DNA of 64,000 nt from Odontesthes bonariensis (Eukaryota > Chordata > Actinopteri > Atheriniformes > Atherinopsidae). Positions 21,697 to 37,987 of the stretch are shown in pieces; the stretch's first letter is position 1, and every line of letters begins with the position of its first letter. The position numbers were made by a program, and so were the translations under genes. The notes beneath the pieces are model-generated. The model ran no database searches. It was not told where the DNA came from and worked only from the letters and a program-made list of their open reading frames with translations. The DNA lies in NCBI RefSeq assembly GCF_027942865.1, contig NC_134508.1, forward strand, positions 37,073,466 through 37,137,465. Reading direction: 5' to 3'.

Positions 21697-24600
21697 CTGC
21701 AAAAATGGGGAAGTAGATCAGATCAGTCAAACAAAGCTATTTGGTTATCATTTAATCTTTAACCTTATTATAATGCAATGAATGTGACTCAGTATAAAAA
21801 TAATGTGATATTGTCTATTAGTTATTTGTAAAACTATTTTGAATTAAAATAGTGCTTGAAGAGTTTAGATATTTTTAGAAATGAAATACATTATCCACCT
21901 ATCTATTTACCACTATGCTTATATTTGGTCAAAACAACCGGTCAAACCTCCTTTACACAAGACCTAGGATCTGAAGGACCCCTTTTAGACCTACTCTTTC
22001 TGCAATATCTCTGGTATGGTAAATGTACCTCACAGGCTGATTCTTGGAAAGGAGATTTTGAATTGGGATCTTTAATTCTGAGCCAATAAACAACTAGTTG
22101 AGTATTTGTATGAATGGAGATTATAGTAAAGGTCGACATCATGCTCCCCAAACCATTCATCCATTATCAAATTGTCTGTTTACTAAGCTTTGGTTGTTAC
22201 GTTTTCATTTATTATTGTGCACTAGTATGAAAAGTAGGAGAATACGCAGAATAGGAGAACTGAATGTGATTGATGGCAATAAAACCTTTTAAGGGTAAAA
22301 TGAATTCAGTGAATTTTGAAGATGCAAAGAATGATACAAATCAAAGTTGTAGAACTCTGTCAGTGTTTACAGAAAAAAAAAATTCAAAAGGTTGGCAGAA
22401 GCATAATAGACTGAAGAGATCAGAAAACACCAGCTTTTCTTTGTTGTCACTTTTTTAAAGCTCCCTTGAAGATATCTTGGTGTAAATATGGAGAGGAAAG
22501 TCATTCTTGGCTGAGGGTGTGTCTTTGGTAACAGTTTATCCAGATTCTGCCAAGATAGTGGCTAAAGCACAGTTGCAATTACAAAGAGGGGCTGACCGCG
22601 TTGGAATGTAGCTAGACTTCATAATATAATCTGACAGATCTTAGACATCTCAGGTAAATGCAGCTCTATTTAAGTCTGAACAATCTGCCTGCTGGCAAAT
22701 GTTAAATGAATTGAATCACAAAACAACTGGATCATGTTTGACAGGATGGATTAAAATATTCAAGGTTTTTAAATGACTCTAACAAATGTTAATTGTAAGT
22801 ACAAACATGGAATCTGGCATCATGGGCCAGTCTTTATTTAAGTCATAAAGTATGAGACTAAAACAACTGGATCTTTTCAATATATACTTCATCTTGGTTG
22901 GTAATGTGCCCAGTCGAGCATAAGATCATCATCTGAAGTCCCCTTTCAATCTGCAGTCAAAGATGCAAGTCACCGAGCCATCTGTTTGGATCAGGCCTCA
23001 ATGCATTTCTGCCAAACTAATTTTTCTTTGACAACTCGGAGTGATACCTTCTTTTAAGATGAGGGATGACTGTGTGATGAATATAAAATGTTTGTAAAAA
23101 GTAGTCCTTTCTTTATTGCACATGACCACTGATGGAGGAGAATGTTTATCATTTCCATTAGTGGCGGGGAACTGTTTATGTTCCTGGAGGATTTGAATTG
23201 GAATTTTGCATGGCATTATGAAAATGCAGTTTAATTAATTACAGCTGCTGGATCTTATTGACTAGCCATTTTTTGGCTCAATAAAATCTAATTTCATCAG
23301 CTGAAACTTAACAAGTTCTTTTTTATGTACATATAAGCAACAGCCAAGAGAGGCACACTCAAACTGCTATTGTCAAACTGTTGACAATACCACACAATAC
23401 CACATGCCTCGGCTGACAGGTATAGTATTATGTTATTCTGTGGCAGAAAATGTCACTTTTCCCCCCTTGAAATTTCATTCATCTGTTAAACTTAGTCTAT
23501 TTTCACATAGTAAAGTTGAACAAGCTGTGTCAGAGACTGTATACTGACAAAGATGAACAAATCTAACTCCTAATAGAAGGTGCAGGTTTTCGTCTACTAC
23601 GGCCATGACTGACAACATTGGTTCATCCCACTCAGGCAAGCAGTTGGGAATTCATCCATTAGGCTCAGGTGCGTGTGTGGTAACCTCTTGGGGCCATGTT
23701 GTACACCAATTTGACTTGTATGCAAGGCATGTCTGTGTATCCACTCTGACCTACTTCTGTCCTTGCTGTGACACTCCTACTCCAGTGCTTACCATAACAT
23801 TTGCATTCCCAGATTTGCATCCGTAAAATATGAGTTGCAAAGAAGGGAAAGGGGTAAAACTAATTGAAAAATGAAGAGTAACTGAAAAACTGAAGTGTGG
23901 GAGAGCACAATAAGCATGTTAGGTAATGTTTTTGGAGAAGGAAATATGGAGAATGTAAATCAAAATTCAGAAGACAACTCTGTTTAACTGGTGTAGCTCA
24001 GTTTAAAGACAGCCCTGCATCCCATTTGTTTGGGAAGGTCTTCCCACTGTATGTTGGGACAAACATGGGCATTACACTCATGCATTAAAGAGTGTAATGC
24101 TGCAGGTAGTTATTTATGTAATTTAAATATATTTTCCATTTTTCATTGTCAACAGCTGTAAAAATAATTACAATACAGATGCTTTATTGATTCTTTTTTC
24201 CCTCCAAACTGTAACATAAATGACAATTTCTGTTGAGTGCATATTACTAATATATTTTGTAATAAAAAAGGAATGTATTGAACATAAATAATAACTGCAT
24301 TCTGCTGCCGATTCATAAAGGCATCCCATTTCCTTCCCAGGGTGTGAAACTGATGTTTTGTCAGAATCCATTGATATCTACCAGAGATACACCAGGTGTT
24401 CGGATGAAATGGTCATGCTAAAATTAGAGATACTAAACACTTTAAAGAATTTACGTATGAACAGACAGACAGGTCCTCAAAGAAGTAAGAGGGAGATAAG
24501 TGCTATGCTGGAGACTTTCAGACAAGCGACCCCAGTTCTAGAGCAGTTTTTCTCCTACTGAAGGACTGATTTCAAGTGTTATGTACAGCTGCTCACTGGT

Positions 24601-25998
24601 TAGATTTAGGTTACAATTTCCATAACTTAACTCAATAAATACATTTGGTTAGGTTTTGGAAAGGATAGTGGTTTGGTTTAAAATATAGACCTTCACAGTG
24701 TTTATCCAGCGTCTCGGATAATGATGTGAAAAAACAGTTTTATTGCAATTAAGTTTAATGACAAATGACACTGAAGTCTTACTCTTACTGTGATGTGATT
24801 CGTGATGCAACACCATCAGAGTAGGAATCTGTTACAGTACTTCATAGCACTCTAGTAAAGTTGGTAGAAAATAAGCTAGAAATATTTAAAAATTTACGTG
24901 TCCACCGGGGTTTCCCCTTTCCATTCCGCTTCCATCCTAGGTGATTGGAGACTGAGTCTGAGTACAGAGTGTGTGACTAATGTGGAGTCATTTGACCATC
25001 AAACAAATGCAGATTATGTCCTTTCTGACTGAAAACCTAGATATGAAGTTTTTTCTTCTCTCTCTCAAGAGGCTTGAGAGAGAAAGAGGCTTTACTAAAT
25101 CTAGATGAGCTATTAAAGAGTCTTCTCTTAAAGTTCACTCAGTTTTTCATACCACTGTATCTCTGTGGGGTCACACTCTCATTTCAGTCTTGGTAAGTTG
25201 TGAACCACTTCATGCTTCAGAGGCCCATCTGTCAAAGCTCTAAACTCTGGTTATTTAGCCAGAGCTGAATGTTTTTCACACTGCAGCATAATCTATACTG
25301 CTCATAAGGTCTGGGTGAGTGAAAATCTGCATCAAATCAGAGATTGTGAGCTAAGCTTTTGCGAAAGAGTGGAAAAAAATAATGCGATGAAAGGGGAAAA
25401 AACGAATAAGAGAGACATAAAGTAGTGACAAAAAAGACAAAAAGCAACCAGATATTGGATGAAGCCGAGGTCTGGCACTGGGGGACAAAAAGGGAGCAGA
25501 AAAGTCTGAGAGAGGGAAAGACTGACAGGAAAATTGTTGTACAAAGTGAAACAGAGACAGAAAAGGGAGAGATGGAAAGGATGTTGCCACGGCTCTGCAG
25601 TTTATCTTGACAATCCCTCTTCTTTACATATGATAATCTCAGAAGCCACAAATGAGCCACCACTGCACATATGAAACACCAATAATATCACACTCAACCA
25701 TAAGTGACAGGCACGGTTAGTCGCAGGGAGAGACTTGAAGCTTGCTGCGACAGAACATCGTCAAAGATTAATCCTAACTGAATCACTCTCACACGGCTTA
25801 TCTGGGGCAAACCATTTAGGACAGAACCAAAAACTTCCTTCATCTGTCAATACTATGTTGAAGCCAATGAGTCCCAAAGAATTAGCTTCTCTAATCTGAG
25901 ACAGGTTTCTGTATACTAAGCAACTGCTGACAATTTGCTTTTATAATTTATCCTACATGCAAAAACACGCTCATCAAGTCAGGGGCTGAAATACTTAC
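21697..25998 (-). other. igsf21: igsf21 last intron
   Basis: 4.3 kb between the 39-nt exon and the terminal exon. It contains a perfect hairpin at 24069-24100 and a possible plus-strand exon-like frame at 24341-24561, listed as findings. No repeat family was recognised. Confidence 0.6.
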
Positions 25999-26037
25999 TG
26001 TTTTGATTCTGTGTGTTCTTCATCATACTTGGATTTT
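25999..26037 (-). CDS. igsf21: igsf21 39-nt micro-exon
   Basis: Two bases complete Glu, then NPSMMKNTQNQN, then one base of the next codon (human ENPNIPRG at this place). Acceptor CTTTTCTACAG, donor AAACA|GTAAGT. Length 39 preserves the frame (phase 1 to phase 1), so it could be skipped without a frameshift. It is the linker between the last Ig domain and the C-terminal tail. Confidence 0.85.
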
Positions 26038-27584
26038 CTGTAGAAAAGGAAAAAAAAAAACATTGAGGCAATCAAAAACTTCTGTTTCTATAGAGACAGT
26101 GAGTGATTCAGTGAAAGGAGAAGGGAAATAATTAGAATAAAGAGCCTAAGAAGGAAAAAAAAAAAAACAGAAGAAAAGTGTTTTCTCTGACGGAGGTTGT
26201 TGCTCTCTAATGAAGCTGAATTCCAAGGTTCCTGAAGAACACGCTAGGGCTTGTTAATGGACCTGGGAACACAAAGCACTGCAAAGGAACAACCAGGGCA
26301 CTTTTAGCAGCAGTGAGAGCTGGTAACTACAGCCAAGGTCTGATAGCCAGACAAGACATTTGGACACTAATTTTAAAAGGCTTCACCAATGTCTATTCTG
26401 CACAATGTAAATGTAATGTTCTCGTAGGGATTAAGTAATTGCAAATGACGAAGCAAGAGGGTATTAGCAACAGTCTTAAATTGCACTTTGTGAGCTAAAT
26501 TTGTATGTTAAAGTGTATATGAGCAGGTGGAAGCTGCAGCACAGTGTGAAACTTCCCTGGTCTCACTGCAACTACTTTAACACTTCAGCTCCACAGAGAG
26601 ACTCAGAAATTAATGTGTGCACTCGCCATATGGACCCTTGTATTTGCCTGCCCCAGCAAATTTGCATAAGTATACATATCCGTGTGTCTTTGCATGCGAC
26701 TGCAGTTTGGTCTGTGTGTTTGCCCGACTCCTCTCTTGTGCTGACTCACCTCGCAGTTATCTCAGAGGTTATTATCACTGAGGATGACTACAGATAACAC
26801 TGACATCATCAAGATGTAAATGCTGCTTGTAGCTGAAGAGTCTTTAAACCAGGTTGTCATTATAATCCATTATTCCTGACGGTGTGTATCGAACACTTGG
26901 CGAAGTGAACAGAACCTCTTCAGTCCCGGGAGAAAGAAAAAGTGTCTTATCTCGAGGCCATGGGGGAACGTGCCAAGGTCACTTAATCACCATTTACTTC
27001 CTCTAAGCATGAGTGGAAGCAATCTACAAGGAGCAGACAGACAGATGGGCCATACTAGGCACGTAGCCGATGACACCTGAGGATGCATCAGGGTGTTAAA
27101 TAGACATTAGTGCTCTTCCTAGCAAAGCACCTCCCAAGGTAACACCTCCCTAAAGTGGCTCTATCCCCTTAAAGTGGGTTCTTGTTGGACCTGCCCAGCA
27201 ATTTGTGCATTTGCTACATACTTTACACTCTGTGCACAAGGATGTTTCCAGCAGGAGGATAAAAAAAAGATGGACACATTCTTTTTTCCCAGTTGCTCGA
27301 ATAAAAAAAGGGTGTCAACCTGATTGATGTGAAAAACCTGACCTACAACACATTTGTGTGCACACCACACATTTCCTCACTTTCCAAAAATACCCGTTTC
27401 TTTGTTGACATCTCAGTTATGAAAACCCCACTCAAAAACAAAGGATATCTATCACTGATGGCTTTATCTCTAAAGTCATCTGAACAGTCCTGTCATGCGA
27501 GTGTTTTAGAAGGATTCTATGTGAAAGCGACAGTGTTGTTACTGAATGTGCTGCAATGCTTGCATGGTATTTTGCATCTGGAAT

Positions 27585-29825
27585 GCATAAGCGATGGTAC
27601 CGTTTCTGATGTGGGCCTGTCTGATCATTCCTGTGTTTTCTTTGAGAGTACGATTTCACTGCACACAAATGTCTCAACAGCAGTGATCTCAAAACGGTGT
27701 ATAACTGAAAACAGTAGTGAGATCTTTAACCAGGTCTTCTCTTTAACACCTGCCCTGTCCGGGGGTTCAGTCATTGAGCTTGTCAGTAGCTTCAATGCTA
27801 AAATGTTAAATGTTATGGATGCTATTGCTCCCATTAAGGTGAAAGTTATCTCTGGAAGGAAGAAGTCTCCATGGCGAAATTCCACAGTGGTGAAAAATGG
27901 GAAAAGAGAGTGTCGGAAAGCTGAGCGCAGATGGAGAAAAACAAATCTCCAGGTTCATTATAACATCTACGAAGAGAAACTTCATAACTTTATAATTTAC
28001 AACTGAGGAATGCAAGAAAGTCCTACTTCTCTGACATCATCACCAAAAACAGTCATAATGCTCGGGCCTTATTTGCTACAGTTGATAGGTTAACAAACCC
28101 TCCTGTGTTAGTGGCAACTGAACTTCATTCCACCATGGCCTGCAATGACTTTGCCAAATTCTTCACAGACAAAATCCAAAAAATTAGACAAGCAGTTGGT
28201 ACATCAGCAGCAGGTTCAACATATGTACCGTGTCCACCGAAAACCCGTTTAAACACCATGACACAGTTTCAACCCATTAACAGCAAAGACCTGGAGGACA
28301 TCTTACGTCAGCTGAACTCCTCCTCTTGCTGTTTAGACATCCTGCCAACAGCTTTTTTCAAAAGAGTCTCAAAGATTTTGGAGTCAGACCTGTTACTGAT
28401 CGTGAACTTGTCTTTAATGTCGGGTGTGTTTCCAGAGCCACTAAAAACAGCTGTAATCAAACCTCTGCTGAAAAAGGACAATCTTGACAAGACACAAATG
28501 AACAACTACAGGCCTATCTCAAATCTCCCATTTTTAAGTAAGATCATTGAAAAAGCGGTTTTTCAACAGCTTAATCACTTTTTAAAACAAAATAACTGCT
28601 ATGACACCTTCCAGTCAGGTTTTAGACAGCACCACAGCACTGAGACTGCTCTGACCAAAGTTTTTAATGACATATGTCTGAATATAGACGGTGGAAAAAT
28701 GTCAGTCTTAGTTTTACTGGATCTCAGTGGTGCATTTGATACAGTTGACCACAATATATTACTCAAACAACTGGAGAACTGGGCGGGTCTTTCCGGAACT
28801 GTACTAAACTGGTTCAAAACATACTTAGAGAACAGGAAGTACTTTGTGTCAATAGGTAATTTTACATCTGAGCACACAAGAGTCACATGTGGAGTTCCCC
28901 AAGGTTCCATCCTGGGACCTCTTCTGTTTAACATCTACATGTTCCCACTGGCACAGATTATAAAAAACAACAAAATAAACTACCATCGCTATGCAGATGA
29001 CACGCAGATATACATTACAATGTCACCAGGAGACCGAGGCCCTATACAGGCTCTTGGTAAATGCATTGAGGAGATTAATGACTGGATGTGCCACAACTTT
29101 CTCCAGCTAAACAAAAAACAAAACTGAGGTAATTGTCTTTGGAGCAGAAGAGAAACGATTACAGGTCACCACAGAGCTTCAATATATGCACCTAAAAACT
29201 ACCAACCAGGCCAGAAATCTGGGTGTAGTGATGGACTCAGACCTAAATTTGGAAAAACACAATAAGGCAATAACAAAGTCAGCCTACTATCACCTTAAAA
29301 ATATATCAAGGTTAAAAGATCTGATGTCTCAGCAGGACCTGGAAAAACTAGTCCATGCATTCATCTTTAGTAGGCTTGATTACTGTAACAGCATCTTTAC
29401 AGGTCTACCTAAAAAGTCAGTTAGACAACTGCAGCTTATTCAGAACTCTGCTGCTCGAGTCCTCACTAAGACCAAAAAAGTGGACCACATCAGCCCAGCT
29501 CTGAGGTCTTTACACTGGCTGCCTGTCCATCAGAGGATAGACTTTAAAGTTCTGATGCTGGTCTATAAAGCTCTGAATGGTCTAGGACCAAAATACATCA
29601 GTGACCTCCTGACCCAGTATGAACCTTCCAGACCCCTCAGGTCATCTGGATCCGGTCTTCTATCAGTTCCCAGAGTCAGAACCAGACATGGAGAAGCTGC
29701 ATTCAGCTTCTATGCTCCACTCCACATGTCTGGAACAAACTCCCAGAAAGCCTCAGATCAGCTGAAACACTCAGTGTATTTAAGTCCAGGTTGAAGACAC
29801 ACCTATTTTCAGCTGCATTTGAATA
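27585..29825 (+). pseudogene. Broken L2 ORF2 (endonuclease end, reverse transcriptase), copy 1
   Basis: Three open pieces: end of the endonuclease (up to 28006, including LSDH), reverse transcriptase (28105-29126) and C-terminal region (29186-29794). RT landmarks are [52 protein letters not shown] and the catalytic YADDTQIYI. The breaks are one near 28000, one at 29110-29128 where a run of A is one base too long, and one near 29725 before the C-terminal VFKSRLKTHLF, which reads to a stop at 29825. Inactive, but the catalytic box is intact, so the copy is not very old. Confidence 0.8.
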
Positions 29826-30031
29826 AAGCTCCAAATCTGAAGCTTGAGTTTCAAAACTTAATCACATTTTAACTACTGATTTTATCTATTGTTCTTATTT
29901 CTTTCTTTTTTGTTTAAAATTTAAATTGTGCTTTTTATTTCTACTGTTTTAATGTATCTGTAAAGCACTTTGAATCACGTTGTTGTTGAATTCTGCTATA
30001 CAAATAAAGTTGCCTTGCCTTCCCTTGCCTT
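27585..30031 (+). mobile_element. L2-clade LINE, 5'-truncated copy 1
   Basis: Homology to the second L2 copy in this window begins near 27585, within the end of the endonuclease, and runs to a typical L2 3' end: GTAAAGCACTTTGAA, GCTATACAAATAAAG and a TTGCC-rich tail at 30009-30031. It is inserted antisense to igsf21. The 5' truncation and tailed 3' end fit target-primed reverse transcription. I did not find a clear target-site duplication. Confidence 0.8.
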
Positions 30032-31018
30032 ACTATAGTAATGTTAGGGGACGTTGATGGAATACAATACAAATGTTTACAGTTCTCCAACAGGCTACAC
30101 AAAGTATTTTGTGGTGACATGAGCCTCTTTTACATTCACAATGACTCTGACTGAAAGAGCTCTCCTTAACACTAAGGTTTAGCATTTCTATCTGATTGTG
30201 AAGTAATTTAAATCAAACTGGATTCAGACTGGATGTGATTGTCATTGTAACTTTTAAGAAAGAGTAAGTTAGAACAATATAGGTTCAATAGGTCTAAGAC
30301 ATGTCACATTTATTTTATTTGAAATCTGTTTTTAATAGAACGTGTTAAATTGAAACTCTCTTTATGAAGAAGCTCAAACTGCAGGTACTAGTTTTTCAAT
30401 GAGTCTATCCAGTTTAAACGCAGCCAGATGAGCAGGACACATAGATTTAATAGAGCCTGTAAGTGATCCAGGTCCCATATCAGTATCGGTACATCAAACA
30501 CATCCAAATTATAATTAACATGTACCTTAGCCTAGTCTGAGTAAAGTGCTTTTCCAACACAGTTGACAATAAAGATCCTTTGATTTAATTACTGGCCTTT
30601 GATGCCATGGTTGGTTTTTGGCTCATACCATAGAGCAACATTATATATGCTATTAATGACATAGTCACTTAATCCATTAGAGAAGAGAGACTATTTCTAT
30701 GTGGTGCCTTAAATAAGTGAGTATTCTCGAACCAATTGAGGGTACAATCTCTTATTAATCACACACTTAGTTGCATCAATGAGTGATCACATTAAGAATA
30801 TTTCTTTTTCATACACTGTAAATGTATGCAATTATTTTCTTTAGAAACATGCAGTTTTCTGTGACATTTAACTCAGTAATTGTAAGAGTATTCCAAAAAA
30901 CTAATGTAGAGAAAAGTTGTGTAATGACACTAAAACAAGTTTAATCATTTAGAAGATAATAAATATCAATCAAAATGAATTATGATTACAGTTTACCTTT
31001 GGTGTAGTAACAACTTCA

Positions 31019-34238
<3,220 letters not shown>

Positions 34239-35044
34239 TTATTTCCCTTTGGAGAGTAAAGGAACTAAATTGGGTAGCTATACTCATTACTGGAGAAGAA
34301 TGGGAGTGCAACGGGTGGTGTGTGGATGTTGTCAGATAAGGGACACTCAGAGAGCTAATTCCCCTGTCTTGGTGTGGACAGCAGCCCCCAGATGGCTTTC
34401 ATTTCCAGCACCTAAAACAATAGGGCACAGTGGGAGAGGAAACAGGCAGATTCCAATATTATGAAATTGTGTGGGACCAGTGACTGTCTTGTGTATGAGC
34501 TGTTGAGATAAAATGAGTGATTTGCAATATGCTATAAAAAGGTAAGTAATTTCATTACCACTAAATTGCAAAGAACATGACATTAGGCCATTATAAGCAG
34601 GTTCCGCACAATTTGTGATGATTAACAATTCTAAAAATAACTGCTTCATACGGAGCGTAGTTCCATATGTTAAACCAATGGACTGAACAACACATGCAAT
34701 GAGAATCAAGCAAAGGGCATCCAATCAGTAATGTCTGCAAATCCAGTTCTGCTGTTAATTTATTTTGAAGTCTTAATATGAATCACACTGTCTGGTTGTT
34801 CTTATCGATGAGTAAAAGTAAAGGATAAACAGAAGACAGACAAATGGTCTGAGTCTTTAGCCATTTGTCTGGTGACAAAATTTTCACAGTCAGTGACTAA
34901 ATGTCTAATACAAGCTCATATAAGACTAATGTTTAAAACTCACACTATCAAATCTGAGCAGGATGGAGCATGTGGCACTGCCCAGAAACAATATCCTATC
35001 TGCTTATGCTGATATAAAACTAGAAACAATAGCATTTAAACTGC

Positions 35045-37942
35045 ATGAAACAGTTTATTAGTGTATTAGTTAGTAAAAGAAGGAATCGAAAACAGTCAAC
35101 CTGCTGGGTGAATTTATCTAATCTGTTATCGGTACCACGTACAACTCAGAATACAACAGAGACCACTGTAAACTCCACAAAGCTAGCCTTACTTAATATT
35201 AGATCTCTGTCCAATAAGTCACTGTTAGTTAATGACTTCATAATTTCACACAATTTAGATTTTCTTTTTCTGACAGAAACATGGTTAACAGAGAGCACAA
35301 GTGCTACTGTTCTTAATGAAGCAGCTCCCCCAAACTTTAGTTTTATGGATAAATGCCGAAATGGGAGGAAAGGTGGGGGGGAGGCTGCCTTATTTAAAGA
35401 TACATTCCAGTGTAAAGAGATATCATTTGGTGATTTCACTTCTTTTGAATATCTGAGTTTTATTTTAAAGGGTGTTCCTAAAATCCTGTTCTTAATCATT
35501 TACAGATCTCCAGGATACTGTGCAAGTTTTATTGATGATTTTTCTGAATTATTGTCTGTTATTTCGACTGATTTTAACCATTTTATCTTGACCGGGGATT
35601 TTAACATTCACATGGATAATATGACGGATGGTACTGCCAAAGAATTTTCTTATGTGCTGGACATGTTTGGTTTGTGGCAGCATGTAACAGAACCTACCCA
35701 ACTTCGAGGTCACATTCTGGACCTGGTCATTTCTAAAGGTGTTGATATTTCTTCTGTTGTTGTTACTGATTTGGCCTTGTCTGACCATTTTTGTATTTTA
35801 TTTGATTTACATATTACTCAGAATGTTCAAACAACCAGCTTCTCAGTTAAGAAGAGGTATATCAATGAGAAAACAAGTGCTCAGTTTAGGGAGGCCATAG
35901 TTATGTTACCAACAATGAGCGCAGAGTCGGTTGAAGGAATGCTGGATCATTTTAACTTGAACATTTTTAATGTAATGGAAGCTGTTGCACCGATAAGAAT
36001 CAAGAGCACCTTGATCAAACAGAAAACCCCATGGAGAAACACCACTACGGTCAAAAATCTGAAAAGAGAATGCAGGAAAGCTGAACGTAAATGGAGGAAA
36101 ACAAAGCTTCAGATTCACTATGAGCTATACAAAGAAAGCCTGCGTAGTTATAACAATGTGCTGTGCAAGGCCAGACAGCTGCATTTATCTGAAATGATTA
36201 ATAAGAATGTCAACAATTCTCGAACTCTGTTTGCTATGGTTGAAAAACTCACAAATCCTCCTACACAGTCAAACCCAGACCTCCTCTCCACTGAGAAATG
36301 CAACGAATTTGCCAACTTTTTTAGCCAAAAAAATCAAAACAATTAGACAAAATATTAACGCAACACAGAAAAACAAGAAAACTAATCTGTGTCTAAAACC
36401 TAGAAATAACTCTGACGTTATGTCACAATTTAATATTGTTAATTTAAAAATCCTAGAGGAAACAGTTCGGCAGCTGAAATCAACAACTTGTTCTCTGGAC
36501 ATAATACCATCTGACTTTTTAAAAACTGTTTTTACCTCAGTAGAAAGTGATCTCCTACGAATAGTTAACAGCTCACTGGCATCAGGCATTTTTCCCAAGT
36601 CACTGAAGACAGCTGCCATTAAGCCACTCCTAAAGAAGAGAACTCTAGATGCCTCTATGATGAACAACTACAGACCTGTCTCTAACCTCTCTTTTATATC
36701 CAAGATTATTGAGAAAGTTGTATTTAACCAGCTCAACGACTTCAGACGTCATCACAGCACTGAAACAGCTCTGGTCAAAGTGTTAAACGACATTAGGTTG
36801 AATACTGATTCTGGTAATGTTTCAGTCCTGGTCCTGTTGGACCTCAGCGCTGCGTTTGATACTGTAGATCACAGAATCCTGTTGCACAGGCTGGAAAACT
36901 GGGTTGGAATTTCTGGAGCGGTCCTTAACTGGTTCAGGTCCTACTTAGAAGGCCGGAGTTATTTTGTTACTATTGGCAGCTATGAATCTGAGCGAGTGGC
37001 CATGACTTGTGGAGTCCCCCAGGGGTCAATTCTTGGACCTCTTCTGTTTAACTTGTATATGCTCCCTTTGGGTCAGATATTGCAGAATTTTAACATCAAT
37101 TATCACAGTTATGCAGACGATACACAACTTTATGTGTCTCTGTCACCGGACGACTGCAGCCCAGCTGACGTTCTGTGTCAGTGTCTGGAGGAAGTAAACA
37201 CCTGGATGAGAGAGAATTTTCTACAATTAAATGAAGACAAAACTGAGATCATTCTGTTTGGTAGCAAAGAGAAGAGGGTCAGCGTTGGTAAATATCTTGA
37301 GACTGAATGACCCTTACAATCACTGACCAAGTTCGTAACCTCGGAGTGTTGATAGACTCAGATCTGACTTTCAGCAGCCACATCAAAGCTGTCACCAAGG
37401 CAGCTTTTTACCACCTCAGAAATATCAACAGAATTAAAGGTTTCCTCTCCCAAAAAGACCAGGAGAAACTCATCCATGCATTCATCTCCAGTAGACTCGA
37501 TTACTGTAATGCTCTTTTAACTGGACTTCCCAAAAAGAGCATTAAACATCTGCAGCTCATCCAGAACGCTGCTGCTAGAGTTTTAACCCGGACTAAGAGA
37601 TCTGAACACATCACACCAGTTTTAAAATCTTTACACTGGCTTCCAGTCAGTCACAGAATAGATTTTAAAAGCCTGCTGATGGTTTACAAATCCCAGAATG
37701 GTTTAGGCCCAAAATACATCTGTGATATGTTCAGAGAATATAAAGCCAGCAGAGCTCTTAGATCCAAGGACTCAGGTCAGCTGGTCCAGTCCAGAGTCCA
37801 AACTAAACATGGAGAAGCAGCATTTAGCTGTTATGCTGCAAATAAGTGGAACAAACTGCCACTGGAGATTAAACTTTCACCAAATGTAGACATTTTTAAA
37901 TCCAGGTTAAAAACATTTCTTTTCTCATGTGTCTATGCATGA
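35045..37942 (+). pseudogene. Broken L2 ORF2 (AP endonuclease and reverse transcriptase), copy 2
   Basis: Piece 1 (35045-36346) holds the apurinic-type endonuclease: LLNIRSLSNKS, LTETWLTE, IIYRSPG, LTGDFNIHMDN, LDLVIS and LSDHFCILF, followed by the basic PWRNT/KRECRKAERKWRKTK linker. A one-base excess in an A run near 36330 shifts the frame into piece 2 (36207-37310), the reverse transcriptase: [60 protein letters not shown]. About 14 residues before HSTETAL are deleted relative to copy 1. Another shift near 37300 leads to piece 3 (37307-37942), the C-terminal region ending VCA before TGA... in the 3' UTR boundary. Confidence 0.8.
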
Positions 37943-37987
37943 AATATCTTTTAACTTATCTAGACTGTTGCCTGATTTTAAATTAAT

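Noticed and set aside
25060..25082. Inverted repeat TCTCTCTCAAG/CTTGAGAGAGA
   Set aside because: Short arms of low-complexity CT/GA sequence; likely chance.
27329..27584. Extension of the L2 frame upstream of 27585
   Set aside because: The predicted residues show no match to the endonuclease of the second copy; this is host sequence fused in frame by chance.
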